A stretch of 50,024 bases of DNA. Origin: Loktanella sp. UBA3435 (GTDB lineage: Bacteria; Pseudomonadota; Alphaproteobacteria; Rhodobacterales; Rhodobacteraceae). The notes beneath the pieces were generated by a model that saw nothing but the letters and a program-made list of their open reading frames with translations, searched no databases and had not been told where the DNA came from. The stretch is from the NCBI GenBank assembly GCA_002378665.1, contig DFSO01000046.1, positions 1,087 through 51,110 of the forward strand, given 5' to 3'. The stretch's first letter is position 1; the number at the start of each line of letters is the position of its first letter. The position numbers and the translations under genes are program-made. Shown here in pieces: positions 8,285-16,520 of the stretch.

Positions 8285-9287
8285 AACCGTCGAAGTTGAC
8301 CTCTTCCATGATTCGCAACGCTGCCGGACGATTTGCCGCCAAAGTGCCCAGATCCATTGTGTCGGCCTCAAATGTGCCCCAACTCTTCACAAGGTCCGAC
8401 AGCGCCGCACCTTCCAAAACAGGGTATTCATTGTTGAGATCCGCATAGAGACTTTGGGCCTCTGGCGAGACCAAAAATTCCATCAATTGCAGTGCTTCGG
8501 CCTTATTTGGTGCGGCTTTGGTCATGGCCACGCCAGAGACGTTCACATGGGTGCCGCCGTCCGCAAATGTCGGGAAGATAATGCGCACGGAATCGGCCCA
8601 TGCGGTCTGTTCTGGATCAGACAGCATTTCGCCCATGTAGTAGGTGTTGCCCAAGGAAATGTCGCATTCTCCCGCCCAAATCGCCTTGACCTGTGCGCGG
8701 TCATTGCCCTCTGGCTTGCGGGCGAGGTTGGCATGCACGCCTGTGGCCCAAGCCTTGGCACCGTCTTCGCCGTCGTGGGCGATCACGGCTGACATCAGCG
8801 CAAGGTTATAGTCGTGCAGGCCAGAGCGGGTGCAAATGCGGCCCTTCCATTTGTCGGATGCGAGGTCCTCATAAGTCGTCACTTCGCCGTCAGCGACACG
8901 GTCTTTGCTCGCGTAGACAATGCGGGCGCGGGTGGTCAGACCAAACCAAAGGTTATCGGCACTGCGCTGGCTCTCAGGAATGGCAGCAGTCAAGATATCG
9001 CTCGCTACGGGCTGGATCACATCGGCGTCCACGATCTGTTGCAAGTTCGCGATATCCACGGTCATCACCAGATCAGCAGGAGAGCGCGCGCCCTCAGCCT
9101 TCAGGCGCTCGACCAATCCCTCGGACACCAGCGCGAGGTTCACGGCAATACCTGTTTCAGCGGTAAACGCATCCATTATGGGTTGGATCAGTTCTGGCTG
9201 GCGCGTGGAGTAGATATTCACATCCGCAAGAGCAGGGCCCGCAATGGCGGCGCAAACGGTGGAGAGCATGAGGGAACGCAGTGACAT
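8283..9287 (-). CDS. Fe(3+) ABC transporter periplasmic binding protein (FbpA/FutA type)
   Basis: Predicted periplasmic receptor for ferric iron. The 334-residue product starts with a Sec signal peptide (about residues 1-21, ending GPALA) and continues with the class II iron-binder pattern: VNIYSTRQPELIQPIMDAF, then FGLTTRARIVYAS, WKGRICTRSG, CDISLGNTYYMGEM with the paired tyrosines used for iron binding, and SGVAMTKAAPNKAEALQLMEF. No permease or ATPase gene is adjacent, so this is an orphan receptor in the window. It starts 85 bases downstream of mazG, with a large hairpin in between. Confidence 0.92.
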   Translation of the reverse strand: MSLRSLMLSTVCAAIAGPALADVNIYSTRQPELIQPIMDAFTAETGIAVNLALVSEGLVERLKAEGARSPADLVMTVDIANLQQIVDADVIQPVASDILTAAIPESQRSADNLWFGLTTRARIVYASKDRVADGEVTTYEDLASDKWKGRICTRSGLHDYNLALMSAVIAHDGEDGAKAWATGVHANLARKPEGNDRAQVKAIWAGECDISLGNTYYMGEMLSDPEQTAWADSVRIIFPTFADGGTHVNVSGVAMTKAAPNKAEALQLMEFLVSPEAQSLYADLNNEYPVLEGAALSDLVKSWGTFEADTMDLGTLAANRPAALRIMEEVNFDG

Positions 9288-9327
9288 CGGGTCTTTTCCT
9301 AAGGTTAAATTTGATAAGCCTCATAAA

Positions 9328-9371
9328 CCCGACTCTTTTAGTCAGGTCAATACCTGATTTATTTAGTCGGG
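9328..9371 (-). terminator. Nested inverted repeat just past the mazG stop
   Basis: On the minus strand the outer stem CCCGACT/AGTCGGG and inner stem TCAGGT/ACCTGA enclose a 4-base loop ATTG, with a 7 by 7 internal loop between them. It begins 1 base past the mazG stop and is followed by a weak T-rich TTTAT. It may terminate mazG, protect its 3' end, or act as an operator before the iron-receptor gene. A TTGACC and TTTATG pair 17 bases apart overlaps its right half on the minus strand. Confidence 0.45.
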
Positions 9372-9372
9372 C

Positions 9373-10185
9373 TTATTTTTCAGATTTCTCTTTGGCCTTA
9401 ACCCTATCCCAAAGCGCATCCATTTCCGCCAGATTGCTTTGCGCTGGGGTCTTCCCCTGTGCCGCAAGTGCGTCTTCTACCGCATTGAAACGGCGTATGA
9501 ATTTCATATTTGTGCCGCGCACTGCTTCCTCTGGATCAACGCCCAAATGGCGCGCGAGGTTGGCCATCACAAACATAAGATCACCAAACTCTTCGGTCAC
9601 CTCTTGTTGCGTCAACGTCTCTCGTGCCTCGATCAATTCGCCTGCTTCCTCGATGATTTTATCCAAGACATGGCTCGTATCGGGCCAATCGAACCCGACT
9701 CGTGCGGCCCGTTTCTGCAACTTCACAGCGCGGGTTAGCGCAGGCAGGCCCACGGCGACCCCGTCCAAAGTGCGGGCCTGCTTGCCGCGCTCTTTCGCTT
9801 TGATCGCCTCCCAATCGCGGGTTTGCTGCTCTGCGGACTTGTCCCGCGATTCGCTGCCAAACACATGCGGATGGCGAGAAACCATTTTGTCGGAAATCGC
9901 CTTCACGACGGACTCGAAGCTGAAATATCCGGCCTCTTCCCCCATCGCGGTATGATAAACCGTCTGTAACAGCAAATCTCCCAGTTCGCCCTCCAGATCA
10001 CCCCAATCCTTGCGGGCAATGGCGTCAGCGACCTCATATGCCTCTTCAATCGTGTAGGGCGCGATACTGTCGAAGTCCTGCTCGATATCCCAAGGGCAGC
10101 CCGTTTCAGGATCGCGCAAGCGCCGCATGATCTCAAGCAATCGTGGCATCCCGCCATTTGGGTCATGAATTAACGTATCTGCCAT
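9373..10185 (-). CDS. mazG: Nucleoside triphosphate pyrophosphohydrolase MazG
   Basis: Hydrolyses (d)NTPs to NMP and pyrophosphate, a house-cleaning role. The 270-residue protein contains two MazG all-alpha domains: the first with CPWDIEQDFDSIAPYTIEEA and GDLEGELGDLLLQTV, the second with DKIIEEAGELIEA and EEFGDLMFVMANLARH, whose Glu and Asp residues bind magnesium. The frame stays open far upstream, but the ATG at 10185 (MADTLIHDP) has GGAGG 7 bases before it. The longer version would run through the divergent amidohydrolase gene. Confidence 0.95.
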   Translation of the reverse strand: MADTLIHDPNGGMPRLLEIMRRLRDPETGCPWDIEQDFDSIAPYTIEEAYEVADAIARKDWGDLEGELGDLLLQTVYHTAMGEEAGYFSFESVVKAISDKMVSRHPHVFGSESRDKSAEQQTRDWEAIKAKERGKQARTLDGVAVGLPALTRAVKLQKRAARVGFDWPDTSHVLDKIIEEAGELIEARETLTQQEVTEEFGDLMFVMANLARHLGVDPEEAVRGTNMKFIRRFNAVEDALAAQGKTPAQSNLAEMDALWDRVKAKEKSEK

Positions 10186-10245
10186 TGCACGGCCTCCGAA
10201 CATGTTATCAACTGACCCTATTGCTTTAACTACCGGAGTGCCAGA

Positions 10246-11406
10246 ATGCCCGTGATCAACCGTATCGCCGATTACACCACCGACATGACGGCGTGGCGCA
10301 GGCATCTGCACACGATCCCCGAGTTGATGTTTGAGTGTCATAAAACGGCGGCGTTTGTGGTGGAGCGGCTGCGCGAGTTTGGTATCGCCGAAATCCACGA
10401 AGGCATTGCAACGACAGGGATTGTTGCGATCATTGAAGGGCAAGGGGACGGTCCCACGATTGGCCTGCGCGCTGATATGGACGCGCTGCCAATGCAAGAG
10501 GAAACGGGGCTGGACTATGCCTCGACCATCGACGGGATAATGCATGCCTGCGGCCATGATGGGCATACAACGATGCTACTTGGTGCTGCGCGATACTTGG
10601 CGGAAACGCGTAATTTTAGGGGGCGTGTGGCGCTGATTTTCCAACCTGCAGAAGAGAGCGGCGGCGGCGGTGAGGTGATGGTCAAAGAAGGCATCTTGGA
10701 CCGTTTCGACATCAAAGAGGTTTATGCGCTGCACAACGCGCCCGGCACACCTGTTGGCCATTTCTACACGACACCGGGGCCGATCATGGCGGCGGCGGAT
10801 GATTTCGACATTCATATCACGGGCAAGGGCGGCCATGGCGCAATGCCCCATGAGACCATTGACCCTGTGGTGGCGGCCGTCAGCATTGCCCAAGCAATCC
10901 AGACGATTGTAAGCCGTAACAACTATTCCCAAGACAGTCTGGTCGTCTCGGTCACGCAGATACATACAGGCTCTGCTGATAACATTATCCCTGAAAAAGC
11001 CTATGTTAACGGGACTGTGCGGACATTTGACCCTGCGGTTCAGGGCATGGTAATCGCGCGGCTAGAAGCGATTGTTGCGGGTGCCGCGATCAGTTTTGGG
11101 GTCGAGGCAGAAGTAGTCTATAACGTGGGTTATCCTGCGACAGTGAACGATCCTGACCGTACGGTTTTTGCAGCAAACGTCGCGCGTGAGATTGCAGGCG
11201 ACAAGGGCGTCATTGACGACAATGGCCCCGAAATGGGTGCCGAAGATTTCGCCTATTTACTCGAAAAGCGCCCCGGTGCCTATCTGTTTGTGGGCAATGG
11301 TGACACGGCTGGTTTGCACCATCCAGAGTATAACTTTGACGATGAGACGGCTGCGGCTGGCGCGTCGTTCTTTGCGCGGCTGATTGAACGCGCATTACCA
11401 CTTTAA
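10246..11406 (+). CDS. M20-family amidohydrolase
   Basis: A dinuclear metal hydrolase of the hippurate hydrolase / N-acyl amino acid amidohydrolase group. The 386-residue protein has GLRADMDALPM (metal and general-base region), HACGHDGHTTMLLG with metal ligands, FQPAEESGGGG with the catalytic Glu pair, and a C-terminal EMGAEDFAYLLEKRPGAY. The dimerisation domain runs from about residue 185 to 295. It is the first gene of a tight three-gene set with two ureohydrolases (11 and 0 bases apart), so removal of an acyl or carbamoyl group from an arginine- or guanidine-derived compound is a reasonable inference. Substrate cannot be fixed from sequence. Confidence 0.88.
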   Translation: MPVINRIADYTTDMTAWRRHLHTIPELMFECHKTAAFVVERLREFGIAEIHEGIATTGIVAIIEGQGDGPTIGLRADMDALPMQEETGLDYASTIDGIMHACGHDGHTTMLLGAARYLAETRNFRGRVALIFQPAEESGGGGEVMVKEGILDRFDIKEVYALHNAPGTPVGHFYTTPGPIMAAADDFDIHITGKGGHGAMPHETIDPVVAAVSIAQAIQTIVSRNNYSQDSLVVSVTQIHTGSADNIIPEKAYVNGTVRTFDPAVQGMVIARLEAIVAGAAISFGVEAEVVYNVGYPATVNDPDRTVFAANVAREIAGDKGVIDDNGPEMGAEDFAYLLEKRPGAYLFVGNGDTAGLHHPEYNFDDETAAAGASFFARLIERALPL

Positions 11407-11417
11407 GGAGCAGTATC

Positions 11418-12386
11418 ATGAGCTTAGAGGATGCAAAGACCCAAGTTGATTTGGCATTCACCCGCAAAGACCGCCGCGGTTTGGCCTTTGAGAACGCCTT
11501 TGGCGGAGCCACGTCATTTCTGCGCCGAACTTATTCCAAAGACATCGCAAGCGCCGATTTGGTCGTGACGGGTGTGCCGTTTGATCAGGCCGTGACCCAC
11601 AGACCTGGCACACGGTTTGGCCCGCGTGCGATCCGCGAGGCATCGACTTTGCAGCCCTACGATCCGCCGTATGGCTGGGACGGGTTTGATCCCTTAGGCG
11701 AGTTCGAAATCGTGGATTACGGCGATATGCCGTTCGATTATGCGAACGTGGCGGGCGTGCCTGCGCTGATCGAAGCGCATATAAAAACCATTATTAATCA
11801 AGGGCCTGCAACGATTACTTTAGGTGGAGATCACTTCATCACGCTGCCGATTTTACGGGCCTATGCCGCGAAATACGGGCCGATGTCTGTCATTCAATTC
11901 GACGCCCATTCCGACCTTTGGGCCGATGATGACATGAGCCGCATCGATCATGGTACGTTTATGTATAAGGCGGTGAAGCTTGGCCTCGTGGATGTGACCC
12001 GCTCGGTGCAGATTGGTATCCGCACGGAATGTGATGATTGTCTGGGGATGCCTTACATCGATGCGCGTGAAGTGCATGAAAAAGGTGCGGCTTATGTCGT
12101 TGATAAGGTAAAGAAAATTGTGGGTGCTAGCCCGACTTACGTGACCTTTGATATCGACGCGCTTGATCCTGCCTTTGCGCCGGGGACGGGAACGCCTGTT
12201 TGGGGTGGTTTGGCGTCTTGGCAGACTGCGGCAATCCTGCGTGATCTGGCTGGGATCAATTGTGTGGGCGGCGATGTCGTCGAGGTGTCTCCACCTTACG
12301 ATTCAGGCAATGTGACGGCTGTTGCCGGCGCGCATGTTGCGATGGAACTTTGCTGTCTAGCACTTTGGAACAAAAGGAAAAAGTAA
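11418..12386 (+). CDS. speB: Agmatinase-family ureohydrolase (first copy)
   Basis: Hydrolyses a guanidino compound to urea plus an amine; agmatine to putrescine is the standard annotation. The dimanganese ligands are visible: GGDH at 136-139, DAHSD at 162-166 and DIDALDP about residue 244, followed by FAPGTGTPVWGGL. Length 322 is typical. AAGGAG precedes the ATG. It lies between the M20 gene and a second ureohydrolase that starts on the base after its stop. The two are clearly diverged paralogs, so at least one may act on guanidinobutyrate, guanidinopropionate or guanidine rather than agmatine. Confidence 0.88.
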   Translation: MSLEDAKTQVDLAFTRKDRRGLAFENAFGGATSFLRRTYSKDIASADLVVTGVPFDQAVTHRPGTRFGPRAIREASTLQPYDPPYGWDGFDPLGEFEIVDYGDMPFDYANVAGVPALIEAHIKTIINQGPATITLGGDHFITLPILRAYAAKYGPMSVIQFDAHSDLWADDDMSRIDHGTFMYKAVKLGLVDVTRSVQIGIRTECDDCLGMPYIDAREVHEKGAAYVVDKVKKIVGASPTYVTFDIDALDPAFAPGTGTPVWGGLASWQTAAILRDLAGINCVGGDVVEVSPPYDSGNVTAVAGAHVAMELCCLALWNKRKK

Positions 12387-13328
12387 ATGCCAACGATGCC
12401 AATAAGCGGAAACGACCTTGCGCGGTTTTCTGGGCCGCAGACATTTATGCGCCTGCCACAAGTTGATAGCGCAAAAGGGTTAAACGTTGGTTTCATCGGG
12501 GTCCCGATGGATATTGGCACAAGTTGGCGGTCTGGCACGCGGATGGGGCCGAAACAAATCCGCGAGCAATCCGCGATGATCAGGCCCTATAACATCCAAA
12601 CGGGGGCCGCGCCATTTGATGCATTGGAGTGTGGCGACCTTGGGGACGTGGCGATTAACACCTTTAGTCTCAGCGATACTATTCGTTTGATTACAGAGGT
12701 TTATGATGCGCATTTGAAGCATGATTTCACCCCGATGAGCCTTGGTGGCGATCATTCTATGACGCTGCCGATCTTGCGGTCGATTGCGAAGAAGCACGGG
12801 CCTGTGGCGTTGGTGCATGTGGATGCCCATGCGGATGTGAACGACGAGATGTTTGGCGAGCGCGAGACCCATGGCACGGTGTTTAGGCGTGCTTATGAGG
12901 AAGGGCTGATCGTGCCTGAGAAGGTGTTTCAGATCGGCCTGCGCGGCACTGGGTATACTGCGGATGATTTCACTGAGGCCGCTGGTTGGGGCTTTAACCA
13001 GCATCTGGCGCATGAGTTTTGGCATAAGAGTCTCACCCCGTTAGCTGCTGATATCAAAGCGAAAATTGGAAATCATAAGACCTATATTTCCTATGACATT
13101 GATAGCCTTGATCCGAGTTTTGCACCGGGAACGGGCACGCCCGAGATCGGTGGTTTGACCACGATGCAGGCGATGGAGTTGATCCGTGGGTTGCGTGGTT
13201 TGAATATCGTTGGCTGTGATATGGTCGAGGTGTCTCCGCCCTATGATACCAGCGGAAATACCGCGTTGACGGCGGCTAATCTGATGTTTGAGTTGCTGTC
13301 GATTTTGCCAAACGTGCCGTACCGTTAA
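12387..13328 (+). CDS. speB: Agmatinase-family ureohydrolase (second copy)
   Basis: A 313-residue paralog of the upstream gene. Metal-binding motifs are GGDH at 120-123, DAHAD at 146-150 and DIDSLDP, followed by FAPGTGTPEIGGL. Near the substrate entry it has GTSWRSGTRMGPK where the first copy has AVTHRPGTRFGPR, which may reflect different substrate choice. Its ATG abuts the TAA of the first copy. Its AAGGAA Shine-Dalgarno lies inside that gene's last codons, implying coupled translation. Heteromeric assembly is possible but unsupported by sequence alone. Confidence 0.88.
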   Translation: MPTMPISGNDLARFSGPQTFMRLPQVDSAKGLNVGFIGVPMDIGTSWRSGTRMGPKQIREQSAMIRPYNIQTGAAPFDALECGDLGDVAINTFSLSDTIRLITEVYDAHLKHDFTPMSLGGDHSMTLPILRSIAKKHGPVALVHVDAHADVNDEMFGERETHGTVFRRAYEEGLIVPEKVFQIGLRGTGYTADDFTEAAGWGFNQHLAHEFWHKSLTPLAADIKAKIGNHKTYISYDIDSLDPSFAPGTGTPEIGGLTTMQAMELIRGLRGLNIVGCDMVEVSPPYDTSGNTALTAANLMFELLSILPNVPYR

Positions 13329-13340
13329 GGTGGCACAACC

Positions 13341-13369
13341 CGTGCACTGGGCGTACACCGCGCGTGCAC
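13341..13369 (+). promoter_or_regulatory. Three 7-bp direct repeats at 11-bp spacing
   Basis: CGTGCAC (13341), CGTACAC (13352) and CGTGCAC (13363) are separated by exactly four bases each time. Seven-base repeats with four-base gaps lie on one face of the helix, the geometry bound by OmpR/PhoB-type response regulators. The array ends 18 bases before the DUF1499 start codon. Functional role is inference. Confidence 0.4.
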
Positions 13370-13387
13370 AGGTTGGGGACAAAACAG

Positions 13388-13771
13388 ATGCGAATTATAC
13401 TGGCGATTTTGGTCGTTGTGGTCGGCGCACTGGCTTATGTTAGATTAGCTCCGGTTAAGCTGACCGCTGTGACGCTGCCGACTGCTGTGGGTGATTATCC
13501 CGAAGCGGGTGGTTTTACGGCTGTGCGTGACGTGAGTGACGCTATGAATTTGGCGACGGTTGAGGCCGCGATGTTGGCTTTGCCGCGCACGGTGAAGGTT
13601 GCCAGTGACCCGCTTACCTTTGTGACCCGCAGTCGCGTTATCGGCTTTCCCGATGTGACCGTGGTGGAAGAACGCGACGGGAAGCTCGCGATTTCGGCGC
13701 ATTTGGTCTATGGCGGCAGTGATTTAGGCGTTAATAAGGCGCGAGTTTTGGCGCTATTGGCGTCGCTTTGA
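13388..13771 (+). CDS. DUF1499-like membrane-anchored protein
   Basis: A 127-residue protein with one N-terminal hydrophobic segment (MRIILAILVVVVGALAYV), probably a signal anchor that places the rest in the periplasm. The remainder (ATVEAAMLALPRTVKVASDP, then VTRSRVIGFPDVTVVEE and ISAHLVYGGSDLGVNKARV) resembles the DUF1499 family, whose function is unknown. A GTG at 13364 opens the frame, but the ATG at 13388 gives a normal start directly before the hydrophobic stretch. It sits between the ureohydrolase pair and prfA; a link to either is not evident. Confidence 0.7.
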   Translation: MRIILAILVVVVGALAYVRLAPVKLTAVTLPTAVGDYPEAGGFTAVRDVSDAMNLATVEAAMLALPRTVKVASDPLTFVTRSRVIGFPDVTVVEERDGKLAISAHLVYGGSDLGVNKARVLALLASL

Positions 13772-13810
13772 GCGCTTGACGCTGGGGAAGTATTGCCCCA
13801 AAGGAAAATT

Positions 13811-14866
13811 ATGATCGCACCAGATAAAATCGCCCAAATCATCGACCGTTTCCAGTTTCTGGAGGCGAAGATGGCGACTGGGGATGTGGGTGCGGAAATC
13901 GCGACGCTTGGCCGTGAATATGCAGAGTTGCGCCCCGTTGTGGAGACCGTGACGGCGTATCGCGATTTGGTTGACCAATATGCCCAAGCCAAGGAAATGC
14001 TGCGCGATCCTGAGATGAAGGAACTGGCCGAGGCCGAGTTGCCAGAGCTGAAGGCCGCACTTGAAGCGTCAGAGCATGAGGTTCAGCTGGCGTTGTTGCC
14101 AAAAGACAGTGCCGATGGTCGTCCTGCGTTGCTGGAGATTAGGCCTGGAACGGGTGGCGATGAGGCGGGGCTTTTTGCAGCGGACTTGCTGCGGATGTAC
14201 CAGCGGTATGCCGAAGGGCAGGGATGGTCGTTTGAGATTTTGGAAGAGAGCCTGTCAGAGCTTGGCGGTGTGAAGGAAGTTGTCGCGCGGATCGCAGGCA
14301 ACGGTGTTTTTGCCAAGATGAAATACGAGAGCGGCGTTCACCGTGTCCAGCGCGTGCCTGAGACCGAAAGTGGCGGGCGTATTCATACGTCGGCGGCGAC
14401 GGTTGCGGTGTTGCCAGAGGCCGAAGATGTGGATGTGCAGATTTCTCAAAATGACATTCGGATTGATACGATGCGCGCCTCTGGGGCGGGTGGTCAGCAC
14501 GTGAACACGACCGATTCTGCGGTGCGTATTACGCATTTGCCGACGGGGGTCATTGTTGTGAGTGCCGAGAAATCGCAGCACCGTAACCGTGAGATCGCGA
14601 TGCAGGTGTTGAAGACGCGGCTGTTTGATCTGGAGCGCCAACGTGTTGACGGCGAACGCTCTGCGGACCGTAAGGCGCAAGTGGGGTCTGGGGATCGTTC
14701 AGAGCGCATCCGCACCTATAATTTCCCGCAGGGCCGCATGACGGATCACCGCATTAACCTGACGCTTTATGCGCTGGACAAAGTCATGGGCGGCGATCTG
14801 GACGAGATCATTTCGGCGTTGCAAGCAGACGCGCAGGCCACGCTTTTGGCTGAGATGGGGGCATGA
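13811..14866 (+). CDS. prfA: Peptide chain release factor 1
   Basis: Recognises UAA and UAG in the ribosomal A site and triggers peptide release. The 351-residue protein carries GGQ at 227-229, whose Gln is methylated by PrmC, and the PxT stop-codon recognition tripeptide as PET in RVPETESGGRIHTSA. AAAGGAAA precedes the ATG at 13811; an earlier in-frame ATG at 13793 lacks a good ribosome site. It overlaps prmC by four bases (ATGA), so the factor and its modifying enzyme are made together. Confidence 0.97.
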   Translation: MIAPDKIAQIIDRFQFLEAKMATGDVGAEIATLGREYAELRPVVETVTAYRDLVDQYAQAKEMLRDPEMKELAEAELPELKAALEASEHEVQLALLPKDSADGRPALLEIRPGTGGDEAGLFAADLLRMYQRYAEGQGWSFEILEESLSELGGVKEVVARIAGNGVFAKMKYESGVHRVQRVPETESGGRIHTSAATVAVLPEAEDVDVQISQNDIRIDTMRASGAGGQHVNTTDSAVRITHLPTGVIVVSAEKSQHRNREIAMQVLKTRLFDLERQRVDGERSADRKAQVGSGDRSERIRTYNFPQGRMTDHRINLTLYALDKVMGGDLDEIISALQADAQATLLAEMGA

Positions 14867-15729
14867 CAGCGGCGGGGACGGGATCAGCCCTTGTCCGAGA
14901 GGCAACCCGTCGTTTGCAAAACGCGGGCGTCCCTGATGCCGCACGCGATGCGCGCCATTTGTTTTCTTTTGCCACTGGGGTCGATTGTAGCCGCTTGACG
15001 CTGACTTTACCTGAAGTGGTTTGTGATGATGTCGCAGCCATTTTTGACGCGTTGATTGTGCGCCGTATTGCACGTGAGCCTGTATCGCATCTGACAGGTC
15101 GAAGGGCGTTTTATGGACGTGAGTTCAAGGTGACGGCAGATGTGCTTGATCCGCGCCCCGACACCGAGACTTTGGTTGAAGTGGCACTGCGGTCCCATTT
15201 CACCAAGATGATTGATCTGGGCACTGGTTCTGGCTGTATCCTTGTGACGCTGTTGGCTGAGGTACCGCAAAGCATCGGGTTTGGCACGGATCTAAGTGGT
15301 GCTGCCTTGGATGTTGCCCGCGAAAACGCAGAGACCCACGGGGTTCTGGATCGCGCGACATTTGTTTGTGCGGATTGGATGGAGAGTACGAAAGGGTCGT
15401 TTGATCTGATCGTTTCGAACCCGCCCTATATTGCAGTTGATGAAATGGTGGGTCTGTCGCCCGAAGTCGCCAATTGGGAACCACATATGGCGCTGACGGA
15501 TGGGGCGGACGGGCTGACCCATTACCGCACGATCATCAAGCAAGCCGTCAGTCATTTGATGCCCGATGGACGTTTGATTTTTGAGATCGGGCCGACGCAG
15601 GGGCAGGCCGTCGCCGATTTGATGCGGGCAGCACAGTTGCAGCATGTGACGGTGATTCCTGATATCGATGGTCGTGACCGTGTCGTGAGCGCTCAAATGA
15701 TCGGATTTAAGCCAGAAAGACGGGCATAA
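14863..15729 (+). CDS. prmC: Release factor glutamine methyltransferase
   Basis: Methylates the Gln of the GGQ loop in release factors. It is 288 residues. The SAM-binding motif IDLGTGSGCILVTLLAE and the substrate-binding NPPY tetrad (residues 186-189, in VSNPPYIAVDEM) are intact, followed by LTDGADGLTHYRTII and LIFEIGPTQG. The N-terminal helical domain includes PDAARDARHLF and HLTGRRAFYGREF. It overlaps prfA by ATGA. Confidence 0.96.
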   Translation: MTAAGTGSALVREATRRLQNAGVPDAARDARHLFSFATGVDCSRLTLTLPEVVCDDVAAIFDALIVRRIAREPVSHLTGRRAFYGREFKVTADVLDPRPDTETLVEVALRSHFTKMIDLGTGSGCILVTLLAEVPQSIGFGTDLSGAALDVARENAETHGVLDRATFVCADWMESTKGSFDLIVSNPPYIAVDEMVGLSPEVANWEPHMALTDGADGLTHYRTIIKQAVSHLMPDGRLIFEIGPTQGQAVADLMRAAQLQHVTVIPDIDGRDRVVSAQMIGFKPERRA

Positions 15730-15775
15730 AGACTGAAATTACGACATTTTCGCAGTTAGGGCTTGCCCTGTGGGC

Positions 15776-15789
15776 ATACCAGTTGGTAT
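15776..15789. repeat. Palindrome ATACCA-GT-TGGTAT in the prmC to DUF4167 gap
   Basis: A perfect 6+2+6 inverted repeat in the 206-base gap between prmC and DUF4167. TGGT/ACCA half-sites are common in GntR-family operators, but no such regulator is adjacent. It may be an operator for DUF4167; confidence is low. The rest of the gap shows no terminator and no strong promoter. It contains a 64-codon minus-strand frame (15739-15933) that I do not call a gene. Confidence 0.3.
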
Positions 15790-15935
15790 CCACTGCGCAT
15801 CGGACGGGCGAAACGCCTCAAATAAAGTGTTCCCCCGATAGTCGCCAAAACATCGCAAGGCCGCTTTGAACGCATCGATTGCGTGTCGCGGCACCAGCGC
15901 AACGCAAAAGCCAAAGGCTTGACGAAAGCACATTC

Positions 15936-16484
15936 ATGAGATCTTCAAAGTCACGGTCGCGGGGCAATAAGAACCGCAACACACGTCCTTCGGGCGGCAA
16001 CATCATCAACCGCGTTTTCGATAGCTCGGGTCCTGATGGCAAGGTGCGCGGCACCCCGCAGCAGATCATCGAAAAATACAACCAGTTGCACCGCGACGCC
16101 GTTTTGTCTGGCGACCGTGTGGATGCTGAAAACTTTGCGCAGCACGCAGAGCATTACACCCGTTTGCTGGCTGAGGCGAACCGCGAGGTTGACGCCAAGC
16201 GCGAAGAGCAAGAAGAGCAAAACCGCCAGCGTCAGGCAGAGCGTGACCGCCAGAACGAGCGTGACCGTGAGCGTCAGGATCGCCTGAAAGCGCAGGAAGA
16301 GGCCGCCAATCAGCAGCCAACCATAGATCAACCAATCATGGATGACGATGAGGGGTCAACCTTGGTTGAAACCCCTGAGGCCGCCAAGCAGGAGGCAGCA
16401 CCCAAGCCGCCGCGCAAACCGCGCCAGCGCAAGCCGCGTCCGCCAGCGGATGCCGCGCCAGACGCCCCAGAGGCCGCAGAATAA
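15936..16484 (+). CDS. DUF4167 domain protein
   Basis: A conserved alphaproteobacterial protein of unknown function, 182 residues. The N-terminus is rich in Arg and Ser (MRSSKSRSRGNKNRN), then the DUF4167 core: NIINRVFDSSGPDGKVRGTP, QQIIEKYNQLHRDA and FAQHAEHYTRLL. Next comes a highly charged helix rich in Glu, Arg and Gln (about residues 85-125), and a Pro/Ala/Lys-rich tail. The basic termini suggest RNA or DNA binding, but no catalytic motif is visible. The start at 15936 fits the family's usual MRSSKSRSR opening. It follows prfA-prmC and ends in a strong terminator. Confidence 0.88.
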   Translation: MRSSKSRSRGNKNRNTRPSGGNIINRVFDSSGPDGKVRGTPQQIIEKYNQLHRDAVLSGDRVDAENFAQHAEHYTRLLAEANREVDAKREEQEEQNRQRQAERDRQNERDRERQDRLKAQEEAANQQPTIDQPIMDDDEGSTLVETPEAAKQEAAPKPPRKPRQRKPRPPADAAPDAPEAAE

Positions 16485-16490
16485 TTCAAG

Positions 16491-16520
16491 AGCCCTCCGA
16501 GAGATCGGGGGGCTTTTTTC
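16491..16520 (+). terminator. Rho-independent terminator after DUF4167
   Basis: Stem AGCCCTCCGA/TCGGGGGGCT (one G-T pair) with a four-base loop GAGA, followed by six T. It starts 6 bases past the DUF4167 stop and overlaps the 3' end of the convergent peptidase gene by two bases. Confidence 0.88.

Noticed and set aside
10186..10566. N-terminal extension of mazG by 127 codons
   Set aside because: It would run antisense through the M20 gene, lacks homology, and the ATG at 10185 has a clear GGAGG.
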